Positions 1 through 7,372 of a DNA stretch of 64,000 bases are shown piece after piece. The translations under genes were made by a program, and so were the position numbers. The notes beneath the pieces are model-generated. The model did not search any database, had not been told where the DNA came from, and saw nothing but the letters and a program-made list of their open reading frames with translations. How positions within the stretch are numbered: the stretch's first letter is position 1; every line of letters begins with the position of its first letter. Source of the stretch: Zongyangia hominis (lineage in GTDB: Bacteria > Bacillota > Clostridia > Oscillospirales > Ruminococcaceae); contig NZ_JACRTC010000001.1 in the NCBI RefSeq assembly GCF_014385095.1, positions 62,001 through 126,000 of the forward strand, written 5' to 3'.

Positions 1-1
1 T

Positions 2-913
2 TCCTCCTGGTACTTCCTGCGCTACTGCGACCCCCACAACGACGAGGCGCTGGCCTCCAAGGAGGCGCTGGATTACTGGATGCCGGTGGACTGGTATAAC
101 GGCGGCATGGAGCACACCACCCTCCACCTGCTCTACTCCCGGTTCTGGAGCAAGTTCCTCTACGACCTGGGCATCCTCAGTAAACCCGAGCCCTATCAGA
201 AGCGGACCAGCCACGGCATGATTCTGGGCGAAAACGGCGAGAAGATGAGTAAATCCAGAGGCAACGTGGTCAATCCCGACGAAATTGTCGGGGAGTACGG
301 CGCGGACACCATGCGCCTCTACGAAATGTTCATCGGCGACTTCGAGAAGGCCGCGCCCTGGAGCTCCAGCTCCATCAAGGGCTGCAAGCGCTTCTTAGAC
401 CGCATCTGGGCGCTGCAGGAGAACGTCATCCCCGGCGAAGGCTACCGCAAGGAGCTGGAGACCGCGTTCCATCAGACCATCAAGAAGGTGAGCGAGGACA
501 TCGAGGCCCTCAAGTTTAACACCGCCATCGCGGCCATGATGAGCCTGCTCAACGATATTTCCGCCACCGGCTCCATCACCCGCGGCGAATATAAGACTCT
601 GCTTATCCTCTTAAACCCCTTCGCGCCCCACATCAGCGAGGAAATTTGGGAGGCCCAGCAGATGGGCGGCATGGTGAATGAGGCCCAGTGGGTTTCCTAC
701 GACGAGGACAAGTGCAAGGAGAGCACCATTGAAATCGCGGTGCAGATCTGCGGAAAAATCCGCGCGAGAATCACCGTACCCGCCGACATCGACAAGGACA
801 GCGTCCTGGTCCAGGCCAAAGCGGACCCGGCCGTCGCCCCGCTCCTTTCCGGCAAGCAGATCGTCAAGGAAATTTATGTGCCCGGAAAACTTGTCAACAT
901 CGTGGCCAAATAA
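2..913 (+). CDS. leuS: Leucyl-tRNA synthetase, C-terminal part (5' end outside window)
   Basis: Charges tRNA-Leu with leucine in the cytoplasm. The frame is open from the window edge (codon phase starts at base 2) and the visible 303 residues begin with SSWYFLRY, a LeuRS-typical class I block. They then carry the KMSKS loop (GEKMSKSRGN), the ATP-binding signature, followed by the helical anticodon-binding domain and the C-terminal domain ending in IYVPGKLVNIVAK. The normal protein is about 800 residues, so roughly 500 lie upstream. It is followed by rpsU, which has its own promoter. Identification rests on motif recognition and is very secure; the gene is partial only because of the window boundary. 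Confidence 0.97.
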   Translation, partial: SSWYFLRYCDPHNDEALASKEALDYWMPVDWYNGGMEHTTLHLLYSRFWSKFLYDLGILSKPEPYQKRTSHGMILGENGEKMSKSRGNVVNPDEIVGEYGADTMRLYEMFIGDFEKAAPWSSSSIKGCKRFLDRIWALQENVIPGEGYRKELETAFHQTIKKVSEDIEALKFNTAIAAMMSLLNDISATGSITRGEYKTLLILLNPFAPHISEEIWEAQQMGGMVNEAQWVSYDEDKCKESTIEIAVQICGKIRARITVPADIDKDSVLVQAKADPAVAPLLSGKQIVKEIYVPGKLVNIVAK

Positions 914-953
914 AATTGTGGAATCTGACCAAATCAGAACCGAGAGATATTAC

Positions 954-983
954 TTGACATAGGCAACTATGTTATTGTATAAT
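954..983 (+). promoter_or_regulatory. Sigma-70 type promoter of rpsU
   Basis: A consensus TTGACA at 954-959 and TATAAT at 978-983 are separated by 18 bases. They lie 40 bases after the leuS stop and about 60 bases before the rpsU start, so rpsU can be transcribed independently of leuS. Confidence 0.8.
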
Positions 984-1044
984 AAATGTTGTTACACTTT
1001 GTGTAAAAAACTCCTGTCGCGTGGCGGAGGGAGGGAATGAGTAA

Positions 1045-1221
1045 ATGGCTGAAATTCGCATTAAAGATAATGAATCTCTTGACAGCGCTCTGAGACGTTT
1101 TAAAAGACAGTGCGCCAGAGCTGGCGTATTAGCGGAGGTCCGCAAAAGAGAGCATTACGAGAAGCCTTCTGTCAAACGGAAAAAGAAGTCAGAGGCAGCA
1201 CGCAAACGCAAATTCAAATAA
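1045..1221 (+). CDS. rpsU: 30S ribosomal protein S21
   Basis: A 58-residue, strongly basic protein starting [20 protein letters not shown] and ending in a Lys/Arg-rich tail ([12 protein letters not shown]). This is the size and sequence expected for bacterial S21, a small-subunit protein near the platform that helps base-pairing between mRNA and the 3' end of 16S rRNA. The start ATG has a purine-rich GGAGGGAGGGA site about 10 bases upstream. The gene is flanked by a near-consensus promoter and a strong terminator, so it is a monocistronic unit. It is short enough to be missed by length-filtered gene finders. Confidence 0.95.
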   Translation: MAEIRIKDNESLDSALRRFKRQCARAGVLAEVRKREHYEKPSVKRKKKSEAARKRKFK

Positions 1222-1253
1222 GTCTTTGCGGTGTGCTACTCCAAAAGACGATG

Positions 1254-1280
1254 AAAGCGGACAGTTTTGTCCGCTTTTTT
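1254..1280 (+). terminator. Rho-independent terminator of rpsU
   Basis: A 10-bp stem (1254-1263 with 1268-1277), a four-base loop and a run of T residues, 32 bases after the rpsU stop. Confidence 0.85.
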
Positions 1281-1291
1281 CATTTGGCATG

Positions 1292-1334
1292 AAAAATAGG
1301 CCCGCTGGGGAATTTCCCCAGCGGGCCTATTTTT
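1292..1334. terminator. Bidirectional terminator between rpsU and the small membrane protein gene
   Basis: A long perfect inverted repeat of about 20 bp, with A-run on the left and T-run on the right, so it can stop transcription in both directions. It backs up the rpsU terminator on the plus strand and lies just past the stop of the minus-strand gene at 1345-1560. Confidence 0.8.
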
Positions 1335-1344
1335 GTGCGCGTTC

Positions 1345-1560
1345 TTATCTTCTGCGCCCTTTTGGACCGAGCACAGGATCCTCCGCCTTTTTCTTATTGG
1401 ACTTATAAAAGAAGTGGAACAAAACCGCCCACAAAAAGGCCACGATGCCCCAGACGGCGGTGCTGGTCTGCCGGTCGTAAACAAAAGCGAGCATCAGCGC
1501 CACACAGGCGGCGCAGAAGATGAGGGAGAGCCATTTGAAGATATTGGTTTTATTTTGCAT
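1345..1560 (-). CDS. Small two-helix membrane protein of unknown function
   Basis: A 71-residue protein starting MQNKTNIFKWL. Two hydrophobic segments are visible: about residues 7-25 (LSLIFCAACVALMLAFVY) and 33-52 (AVWGIVAFLWAVLFHFFY). A positively charged tail (KSNKKKAEDPVLGPKGRRR) suggests an in-in hairpin topology with cytoplasmic ends. The start was placed at 1560 because an AAAGGAGG site sits nine bases upstream; an in-frame ATG at 1614 would add 18 residues without a ribosome site. It lies 62 bases downstream of birA on the same strand. No family was recognised and no function is proposed. Confidence 0.65.
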   Translation of the reverse strand: MQNKTNIFKWLSLIFCAACVALMLAFVYDRQTSTAVWGIVAFLWAVLFHFFYKSNKKKAEDPVLGPKGRRR

Positions 1561-1622
1561 GGAGTTTTTCCTCCTTTCAGGGAAAATCAAAATGTGAGAA
1601 AGCGAGCCGGGCATGTGGCACG

Positions 1623-2609
1623 CTAGGTCCCGGCGGGGGTGCGGATGGAGATTTCCCCCGAGCGCAGGGCGGCGACGGACCCGTCGTCCCGTTTGACCAA
1701 AAGAGCCCCGTTAGCATCCACATCCAACGCCACCCCTTCATAGGTCTCACGGGCAGAGAGGACCTCCACCCGCTCCCCCAGCATGCACAGCCGCTGACGG
1801 TAGTCGGAGAGAAGTGCGGCGGTGTCCATCTGGGCGAGGAAAGCGTCGTAGCGGGGCCAGAAGGCGTCTAAGAGGGCCGCGCAGAGGGCGCAGCGGGAAA
1901 TGGGCTTGTCCGTCACTTCGCGCAGGGAAGCGGCCCTGGAAGCGATTTCGGGAGGGAAGACGGATTCCCCGCAGTTGAGGCCGATGCCCACCACGGCAAA
2001 TTCCAGCGAACCGCTCTCCCCGTCCAGGGACGCTTCGGTCAGGATGCCGCTGAGCTTGCGCCGGTCATAGAGGATGTCGTTGACCCACTTGATGGAAAGC
2101 TCCACCCCATAAAGCCCGCGGATGGCGTCGGTGACGCTCAGCGCGGCGATCATGGTGAGAAAGAGTAGATGCTCCGCGTCCATGGGCGGGCGCAAAAGGA
2201 TACTCAGATAGACCCCACCCCGGGGGGAAAGGAAGGCGCGGCCCATCCGTCCGCGGCCCTCGCTCTGCTCCTGAGCCACCAGGACCGTGCCCTCGGGCGC
2301 GCCTTCCATGGCCAGCTGGCGCAGGAGGGTGTTGGTGGAAGTGACGCACTCCTCCACGACGATGCGCTGGGCGGGGGCGCCGTGCGCACATTGGGCGGCG
2401 ATCTTTTGCGGAGTGATGAGGTCCAGGTCCCGGCCTAAGGCGTAGCCGCTGTTTGTCTTGCTGCGGATGTCGTAGCCCTCCTCCCGCAGCTGCTTGATGC
2501 CCTTCCAGACGGCGGCCCGGGTGACCCCCATGCGGGAAGCAAGCTCCTCGCCGGAGACATAGCCGCCGCCCGCTTCGTCCAAGATTTCCAGCAGTCTCTG
2601 TCTGCGCAT
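1623..2609 (-). CDS. birA: Bifunctional biotin--[acetyl-CoA-carboxylase] ligase / biotin operon repressor
   Basis: Activates biotin to biotinyl-5'-AMP and transfers it to the carrier lysine of biotin-dependent enzymes. The 328-residue protein has an N-terminal winged-helix DNA-binding domain (about residues 1-65, with GVTRAAVWKGIKQLREEGY as the recognition region), so it is likely also a biotin-responsive repressor. The catalytic domain follows, with the biotinyl-AMP loop GRGRMGRAFLSPRGG and the conserved KWVNDI block, then the short C-terminal SH3-like domain. Start chosen at 2609 (MRRQRLLEIL), where GAGGAGGG lies five bases upstream; a further upstream ATG at 2672 gives an atypical extension. 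Length matches the family (about 320). Confidence 0.93.
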   Translation of the reverse strand: MRRQRLLEILDEAGGGYVSGEELASRMGVTRAAVWKGIKQLREEGYDIRSKTNSGYALGRDLDLITPQKIAAQCAHGAPAQRIVVEECVTSTNTLLRQLAMEGAPEGTVLVAQEQSEGRGRMGRAFLSPRGGVYLSILLRPPMDAEHLLFLTMIAALSVTDAIRGLYGVELSIKWVNDILYDRRKLSGILTEASLDGESGSLEFAVVGIGLNCGESVFPPEIASRAASLREVTDKPISRCALCAALLDAFWPRYDAFLAQMDTAALLSDYRQRLCMLGERVEVLSARETYEGVALDVDANGALLVKRDDGSVAALRSGEISIRTPAGT

Positions 2610-2705
2610 GGCGTCCCTCCTCTCCGTAAAGTCTCTGCTCCTATTATAAACGCCGGGGCGGACGATTGGCAATAGGGAGTTATAAAAGGCGCAAAGAGGC
2701 GGATA

Positions 2706-2737
2706 TGTAAAAAGCGCCGCCCGACGGGGCGGCGCTT
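2706..2737 (-). terminator. Rho-independent terminator of the PAP2 gene
   Basis: An 11-bp GC-rich stem (2712-2722 with 2727-2737) with a GACG loop. Read on the minus strand it is followed by five T residues, just beyond the stop of the PAP2 gene. Confidence 0.75.
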
Positions 2738-2756
2738 CGATGACGATAAAAGAGTG

Positions 2757-3584
2757 TCATATCTTTAGTTTTGTGAAGAGAAGGGGCCAAACGCCCAGAG
2801 CGAAGAAGGAGACGCATCCATACTCGACGATGTGGACGACGGCGCTGTCCCCGAGCATTCCCAGGCCCAGCTTGATGACGCCCAACAGGACAAGGCCCAC
2901 CAGGAACCGGACGGCTTTTGTGAGAAGGCTGCCCTGGACCTCGAAGTTGACGAAGCGCTCCTCAAAGAGCACTCCCAGTACAAAACCGACGTAGAGCCCC
3001 AACACTTTGCAGTAATGTGCGGAGTCGGGGAGAAAGAGACCGGAGAGCAAAGGCAGGAGGGTGATGCAATAGAGAAGCCAACGGTTTTGTACCTGCCGGT
3101 AGAGGAAGAGGGCCAGCATGGGAAGCAGGATACCCAACACAAGTCCCGCCCCCACATCCCGGGGCCAGTGGACGCCCAGATAGAGCCGGGAGACCGCCAC
3201 CAGGAGGGAAACGATCCCGGCAGTCACGTAGAGCCACCGCGTTTTGGCCCAGGAGGCCAGAGAGAACCAGAAGGTGGCGGCGGATTGGGTGTGGCCGCTG
3301 GGGAAGGAGTAGCCGCCCGCCGTCTCCACCCGCAGGCTGCGGATGCCCTCCACCCCGATGGGACGGGGGGACTGGACGGCGGATTTGATGACGCCGTTGA
3401 CACACAGGCTCAAGCAGAGGGAATAACACAGATATTTCCCCATCTCCTTGTTGAGCGTCCAGTAAATGAGCGCCACCACGGCCACGATGAAGAGCTCTTC
3501 GCCCAGCATGGTGATGAGCTCGAACAGTTGGTCGAAAAAGGGATTGGCAAATGATTGTATCCACTGGATGATAGCTGTTTCCAT
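2757..3584 (-). CDS. PAP2-family membrane phosphatase
   Basis: A 275-residue polytopic membrane protein of the phosphatidic acid phosphatase type 2 superfamily, which dephosphorylates lipid phosphates such as phosphatidate or undecaprenyl pyrophosphate at the outer membrane face. The three signature motifs are present in order: K...QSPRP, SFPSGHTQSA (catalytic His) and SRLYLGVHWPRDV (nucleophilic His). Six or more hydrophobic segments surround them, and a C-terminal pair of helices extends past the core. The start ATG has GGAGGAAT directly upstream on the minus strand. The exact lipid substrate cannot be read from sequence; undecaprenyl-PP recycling is only one possibility. Confidence 0.88.
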   Translation of the reverse strand: METAIIQWIQSFANPFFDQLFELITMLGEELFIVAVVALIYWTLNKEMGKYLCYSLCLSLCVNGVIKSAVQSPRPIGVEGIRSLRVETAGGYSFPSGHTQSAATFWFSLASWAKTRWLYVTAGIVSLLVAVSRLYLGVHWPRDVGAGLVLGILLPMLALFLYRQVQNRWLLYCITLLPLLSGLFLPDSAHYCKVLGLYVGFVLGVLFEERFVNFEVQGSLLTKAVRFLVGLVLLGVIKLGLGMLGDSAVVHIVEYGCVSFFALGVWPLLFTKLKI

Positions 3585-3837
3585 ATTCCTCCGATCTGCG
3601 CCGGACGCGCGGTGATGATTTTGTCAACGATGCAAGAAAGCGTACTGAATTGCCCCGTTTTCATTGTCCCTCAGCGTCCCCCAGCGGAATCCCAGGAGAG
3701 CAGGGACAACCCATCGACCGCTCCAGGGAAACGGTAGGGAGGGGAAGCTTGCAGACTTGTAATTTTTATGCGTCCATGCCCCCCGTTTATGCCGGGAAAG
3801 GGAACGGCTGCCGCCGGGGTCCGTGGGACCCGGCGCA
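3585..3837. other. Intergenic region without a recognisable gene
   Basis: Lies between the PAP2 gene start and the terminator of the next minus-strand gene. Open frames here lack ribosome sites and have no family resemblance. A TTGACA-like element sits around 3610-3640 on the minus strand but has no convincing -10 partner. It is presumably the PAP2 upstream region. Confidence 0.5.
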
Positions 3838-3876
3838 TAAAAAAAGGGATATCCGGCCCCAAAAACCGAATATCCC
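3838..3876 (-). terminator. Terminator of the endonuclease/exonuclease/phosphatase gene
   Basis: An imperfect stem with GGGATAT and ATATCCC as outer arms. On the minus strand it is followed by a run of seven T residues, 25 bases after the stop codon of the minus-strand gene starting at 4764. Confidence 0.65.
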
Positions 3877-3900
3877 GCGCTGCACATTCATTATGCCAGC

Positions 3901-4764
3901 TTACGCTGTTTTGACATGCTGCTTGCCGCTGTTTTTTAAGGACAGGGTGGCGATGACCGGGTAATGGTCGGAAGGATACCGGCCGTCAATCATACTGGTG
4001 TCGATCTTGACATCCTCAATCTCGATGTCGTCGGTGACAAAGATGTAGTCGATGGGGTTTTTCCCCAGTTTACCCTTGAACCCGTGGTAGGTGTTCATGG
4101 GGGACTGATCCTGTTTATCAAAGTGGGAATAGACGTCGACGAATTTAAGATCCGGGTAGCCGTGGGTATTTTCTCTGAGCATCCGCACACATTTGCTGTG
4201 GGGCCTGGCGTTAAAGTCGCCCATGATGATGGCGGGCAGGGGGTCGGTCTGGTTATATTCGTGGATATAGCGCAGAATAATTTCTACGCCCAGGGTGCGG
4301 GCCAGTCCGCAGACATGGTCGAAGTGGGTGTTAAATACCCGGACCCGCTGGTTTTCCGCGCCCTTCAAATAGATTTCCGCCACCGTACAGATGCGGGGAA
4401 ACACCGCGAAATAGGCGCGGCTTCCGGGAATTTCCGGATGCTTGGAGAGCCAGATAGTTTTATGAAAGACAACGTCCGCATCCTTGTTGCGGATGATAAT
4501 GTCGGAGTGCTCGCTCTGCCGTGTTTTGCTGCGGCCCCAGCCGAACATGCTGTAACCCTGCAGCATCTCCTGTAAGTCTTGGCGCATCTGAGGCAAGGCT
4601 TCCTGGACACCGATGACGCAAGCGCCGGACCGACGAATGACCTCCATGGCCAGCTGTTTGCGGTATTCCCAACGGTTGTAGTGATCGGCACGGCTGTCAA
4701 TGCGCAGATTAAAGGAAGCCACCGTAAAGCTGTCGTTGGGATGGATGGATTTTGCTTGTATCAA
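3901..4764 (-). CDS. Endonuclease/exonuclease/phosphatase family protein
   Basis: A 287-residue protein with the DNase I-like metal-dependent hydrolase fold. The motifs appear in order: SFNLRID near the start, the metal-binding glutamate in GVQEALP, NTHFDH (catalytic His), GDFNARP (Asp/Asn pair), DYIFV and the terminal SDHYPV. Members hydrolyse phosphodiester or phosphomonoester bonds in nucleic acids, inositol phosphates or sphingomyelin. No signal peptide is visible, so a cytoplasmic enzyme is likely. Length and arrangement resemble the common bacterial single-domain members. It is transcribed alone, divergently from the aldo/keto reductase gene. The substrate cannot be assigned. Confidence 0.85.
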   Translation of the reverse strand: MIQAKSIHPNDSFTVASFNLRIDSRADHYNRWEYRKQLAMEVIRRSGACVIGVQEALPQMRQDLQEMLQGYSMFGWGRSKTRQSEHSDIIIRNKDADVVFHKTIWLSKHPEIPGSRAYFAVFPRICTVAEIYLKGAENQRVRVFNTHFDHVCGLARTLGVEIILRYIHEYNQTDPLPAIIMGDFNARPHSKCVRMLRENTHGYPDLKFVDVYSHFDKQDQSPMNTYHGFKGKLGKNPIDYIFVTDDIEIEDVKIDTSMIDGRYPSDHYPVIATLSLKNSGKQHVKTA

Positions 4765-4992
4765 GGATTTTCACCTCTGTACTAATTTTTACAAATAAAA
4801 AATGACGAATATCATTGGTACTTGTACCGTGTTCTTATAGTACCACACTTTGCCCCAAGATAAAAGTACGGATTGCTTAAACTTTTCTTAAAAAAGAAGC
4901 TGTTTTATGAACATTGATGACAGAAATAGCAAATTGTTCTGTGAAACCCATCCAAATTCCAGAAATTATTATGAAAAAACGGATGGAATTTC

Positions 4993-5034
4993 TTGTGTGG
5001 GATGCTGTCATCGTGTAGAATAGGGGATGACAGC
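4993..5034 (+). promoter_or_regulatory. Promoter of the aldo/keto reductase gene with an overlapping dyad operator
   Basis: A -35-like TTGTGT (4993-4998) and -10-like TAGAAT (5016-5021) are spaced by 17 bases. A perfect 9-bp inverted repeat, GCTGTCATC at 5004-5012 and GATGACAGC at 5026-5034, encloses the -10 element. This is the usual geometry of a repressor operator, though the same bases could form a hairpin in a transcript. The rest of the 307-base divergent intergenic region (4765-5071) is AT-rich and holds no gene. Confidence 0.55.
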
Positions 5035-5071
5035 GGACTTACAATAACTACGATGGACGGAGGGCCTTGTT

Positions 5072-6043
5072 ATGCAATACGCATCACTCACCAGTGGAAA
5101 AGATAGCCTCAATATGAGCAAAATCGTTCTGGGCACCATGATTTTCGGTACCAGGCTCACCGAAAAGGCGTCCTTTGAGATGCTGGACTACTTCTTGGCA
5201 CAGGGTGGCAACTGTATCGATACCGCCAGAGCCTATGTCAACGACTATCCCGGCGGCGAAGGGCTCAGCGAGACCATCATCGGCCGCTGGTTGCGGGACC
5301 GGGGCAACCGGGACAAGGTCATCCTCTCCACCAAGGGCGGCCACCCATCCGCCAAGGACAAAAAGACCATCCGCCTGGGCCGGGAGGAAGTGGCCTCCGA
5401 TTTGGAGGAGAGCCTGCGGAATTTGGGCGTGGAGTGTGTGGATATCTATTGGCTCCACCGGGATGACCCCAATCGCAGCGTATCTTATATCGTAGATTAT
5501 TTGGATGAATTTGTGAAAGCGGGCAAGATTAGATTCCCGGCGGTTTCCAACTGGAGCGCACGCCGCATCGCTGAGGCCAACGCCTACGCGGCCCAGGCGG
5601 GGAAGACCCCCATCGCCATGAGCCAGATCCAGTGGAGCCTGGCCGCCACCACCAAAGAGCAGTACGGCGATCCCACCATGGAGACCATGACCCCGGAAGA
5701 ATACGCCTGGTATCGGGAAAGCGGCATGCCGGTGATGGCTTACTGCCCCCAGGCCAAGGGCTTTTTCTCCAAGTATTTAACCGGCGGGGAAGAAGCGCTG
5801 AACGAAAAGGCACGCAAGCGCTTTTTAAGCCCCCAGAATATTGCACGGGCTGGTCGTGTCCAGGCCCTTTCTGAAAAAACCGGCCTCTCCCCGGCGGCGG
5901 TGGCCCTCTCCTACATCACCTCCAACCCCGTGCCGGGCTTTGCCATCGTGGGCTGCTCCAATATGGAGCAACTGGCCGACTCCCTGTCGGGCGCTGACCT
6001 GGTGCTCGATGAGGCCCAGGTGGCCGCCCTTTGCGGCGAATAA
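5072..6043 (+). CDS. Aldo/keto reductase
   Basis: A 323-residue NAD(P)H-dependent oxidoreductase of the (beta/alpha)8 aldo/keto reductase superfamily, reducing carbonyl compounds in the cytoplasm. The catalytic tetrad is visible: Asp and Tyr in CIDTARAY, Lys in STKGGH and His in WLHRDD. Near the C-terminus a cofactor-binding region (TSNPVPGFAIVGCSNMEQL) is present. The start has GGAGGG seven bases upstream. It is preceded by a promoter with a dyad and followed by a terminator, so it is probably a single-gene unit under its own repressor or activator. The natural substrate is unknown. Confidence 0.9.
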   Translation: MQYASLTSGKDSLNMSKIVLGTMIFGTRLTEKASFEMLDYFLAQGGNCIDTARAYVNDYPGGEGLSETIIGRWLRDRGNRDKVILSTKGGHPSAKDKKTIRLGREEVASDLEESLRNLGVECVDIYWLHRDDPNRSVSYIVDYLDEFVKAGKIRFPAVSNWSARRIAEANAYAAQAGKTPIAMSQIQWSLAATTKEQYGDPTMETMTPEEYAWYRESGMPVMAYCPQAKGFFSKYLTGGEEALNEKARKRFLSPQNIARAGRVQALSEKTGLSPAAVALSYITSNPVPGFAIVGCSNMEQLADSLSGADLVLDEAQVAALCGE

Positions 6044-6054
6044 ATGGAATAAAC

Positions 6055-6083
6055 AAATCCGCCCTGAGAAAGGGCGGATTTTC
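6055..6083 (+). terminator. Terminator of the aldo/keto reductase gene
   Basis: A perfect 11-bp stem (6055-6065 with 6071-6081) and T-run directly after the reductase stop. It falls upstream of the GTG start of the next gene and argues against a longer version of that gene beginning at 6031. Confidence 0.75.
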
Positions 6084-6096
6084 TGTGGAGGAACCA

Positions 6097-6669
6097 GTGG
6101 AACAGATTACCTACCGGCTGGCCCGGGAGGCGGACGCCGGGCGTTTAGCGGAAATTTACGCGCCCTATGTCCGCCAGACGGCCATCACATTTGAATACGA
6201 AGCGCCCGATGTCGATGAATTTGCCAGGCGCATCAAAACGATTGGGGTGAAGTATCCTTATCTAGTCTGCGAGACTGAGGGGGAGATAGCCGGCTATGCC
6301 TATGCGTCGGCGTACCGGGACCGGACGGCCTTTCAGTGGAGCGCGGAACTTTCGGTCTATCTCGACCCCCGCTTTCACCGGAAGGGCATTGCCACCGGGC
6401 TCTATAGACGCTTGCTCGCTCTGATGGAGATGCTGGGTTATTACACGGTCTATGGGGTCATCACCCTGCCCAATGAAGGAAGCCTCAAACTTCATGAGAA
6501 CTTTGGATTTTCCAATGCGGGCGTCTGGCATAACTGCGGCTATAAGCTGGGCCATTGGCGGGACGTCATCTGCTTGGAACGGCATTTGCGCCCCTTTGGA
6601 ACCGATCCGAGAACGCCGCTTCGCATGGAGGAGCTCTCCCCCGATAAGGTGAGTGCCCTGCTGCAATAG
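6097..6669 (+). CDS. GNAT-family N-acetyltransferase (phosphinothricin acetyltransferase-like)
   Basis: A 190-residue acetyl-CoA-dependent acetyltransferase. The family pattern is clear: EIYAPYVRQTAITFEYEAP near the N-terminus, the GYAYAS strand, SVYLDPRFHRKGIATGLYRRLL (acetyl-CoA pyrophosphate loop) and GVITLPNEGSLKLHENFGF. This matches the Pat/Bar/YwnH group, which acetylates amino-acid-like amines including methionine sulfoximine or phosphinothricin. The GTG start at 6097 was chosen because GGAGG lies five bases upstream and because an in-frame ATG at 6031 would place a terminator inside the coding sequence. The usual length is about 165-190, in agreement. Confidence 0.85.
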   Translation: MEQITYRLAREADAGRLAEIYAPYVRQTAITFEYEAPDVDEFARRIKTIGVKYPYLVCETEGEIAGYAYASAYRDRTAFQWSAELSVYLDPRFHRKGIATGLYRRLLALMEMLGYYTVYGVITLPNEGSLKLHENFGFSNAGVWHNCGYKLGHWRDVICLERHLRPFGTDPRTPLRMEELSPDKVSALLQ

Positions 6670-6799
6670 AGAAGAAGGGGCGGAAAGAAAAAACGCCGTG
6701 CCGTGCGGGCACAGGGGAGAAATTTGGGCAGCGAAAATTTGGACAGAAAAAGGCACCGTCCCAAGAAGCGGCGGGATTAAAAAAGAGGTTTTCCTAGAA

Positions 6800-6853
6800 T
6801 TCTTATAGGGTTCAGCCTTTCTTCATACGGCTGTCACAATTGTTCCCTATACT
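6800..6853 (+). promoter_or_regulatory. Regulator-type promoter 1: 11-bp direct repeats plus -10 box
   Basis: Four consecutive 11-base units begin TTCTTATAGGG (6800), TTCAGCCTTTC (6811), TTCATACGGCT (6822) and GTCACAATTGT (6833). Four bases later is a TATACT -10 box (6848-6853); no -35 hexamer is present. The 11-bp period and replacement of the -35 region are typical of PhoB/OmpR-type activator sites. The same block occurs at 7046-7088 and 9612-9665 with the same spacing to the -10. It would drive a short RNA ending at the terminator at 6972-7003. Confidence 0.6.
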
Positions 6854-6859
6854 AAAACT

Positions 6860-7003
6860 AGCATCAAGAAACGATGCGGTTGTTCTTCTTTTTCATTTAT
6901 TTCTTCCTTACTCTTCTCTTCTTCTCACTGGATGCCATCCTCCTCCTTACGGTGGTATTCAGGCACCTACCAAGCCCTGTGGCTGCAAAGCCACAGGGCT
7001 TTT
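6860..7003 (+). ncRNA. Candidate small RNA (about 145 nt) under the same operator as the two-component genes
   Basis: A transcript beginning about seven bases after the -10 box at 6848-6853 would end at the strong hairpin at 6972-7003. No open frame between them has a ribosome site or stops before the hairpin, so it is probably non-coding. It has a long pyrimidine tract (about 6883-6950) that includes CCUCCUU, complementary to Shine-Dalgarno sequences, leaving an accessible anti-SD-like segment. Identity as an sRNA is inferred from promoter-terminator arrangement only. Confidence 0.4.
6972..7003 (+). terminator. Terminator of the candidate sRNA
   Basis: A perfect 13-bp stem (6972-6984 with 6989-7001), a GCAA tetraloop and following T residues. 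Confidence 0.75.
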
Positions 7004-7045
7004 CCGCGCTTGTTTTGCCCTATGTGAAGAACAGGCGATCATCTT

Positions 7046-7088
7046 TTCAGCCTTTCTTCATACGGCCATCACACAAGCGGGATAAAAT
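7046..7088 (+). promoter_or_regulatory. Regulator-type promoter 2 in front of the two-component genes
   Basis: Three 11-base units TTCAGCCTTTC (7046), TTCATACGGCC (7057) and ATCACACAAGC (7068) are followed after four bases by TAAAAT (7083-7088) as -10. The first two units are almost identical to those at 6811-6832. A second -10-like TATAAT lies at 7093-7098. Location upstream of the response regulator gene suggests autoregulation. Confidence 0.6.
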
Positions 7089-7098
7089 CATGTATAAT

Positions 7099-7372
7099 AA
7101 GTTTAATTGTGAAGGACGCCTGCACCGGGTGGACACGGCCCATCGGGAATGACGGCGAGGGCCCCAATGGCCATAGGTCATTTGAATGCAAGGGGGCGGC
7201 GCGCGGATGCCCCCGCATGGTGGGTTTCGTGGCAGGTCCCTAAACCGCGGGTATTTTAGGACGCAAAGGGGCGGCGGTGTCCCGGGTGGGAATCCCCGTG
7301 TACGGATTTTGCAGCAAAAGCATGAAAAAAGGTGAGAAAACCAATCATCTATACAGGCTAATGGAGGGGACT
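7099..7372 (+). other. Long untranslated leader of the response regulator gene
   Basis: About 270 bases separate the promoter from the response regulator start. The stretch is GC-rich with several self-complementary patches (for example around 7150-7180 and 7250-7310). No known riboswitch class or gene was recognised. It may be a structured 5' UTR. Confidence 0.35.

Noticed and set aside
6031-6096. Upstream extension of the acetyltransferase gene
   Set aside because: It contains the terminator of the preceding gene and the protein family begins after it; GTG at 6097 has the better ribosome site.
6874-7152. Possible 92-residue hydrophobic protein between the two operator copies
   Set aside because: It lacks a ribosome site, and the frame reads through a strong terminator and into the next promoter.
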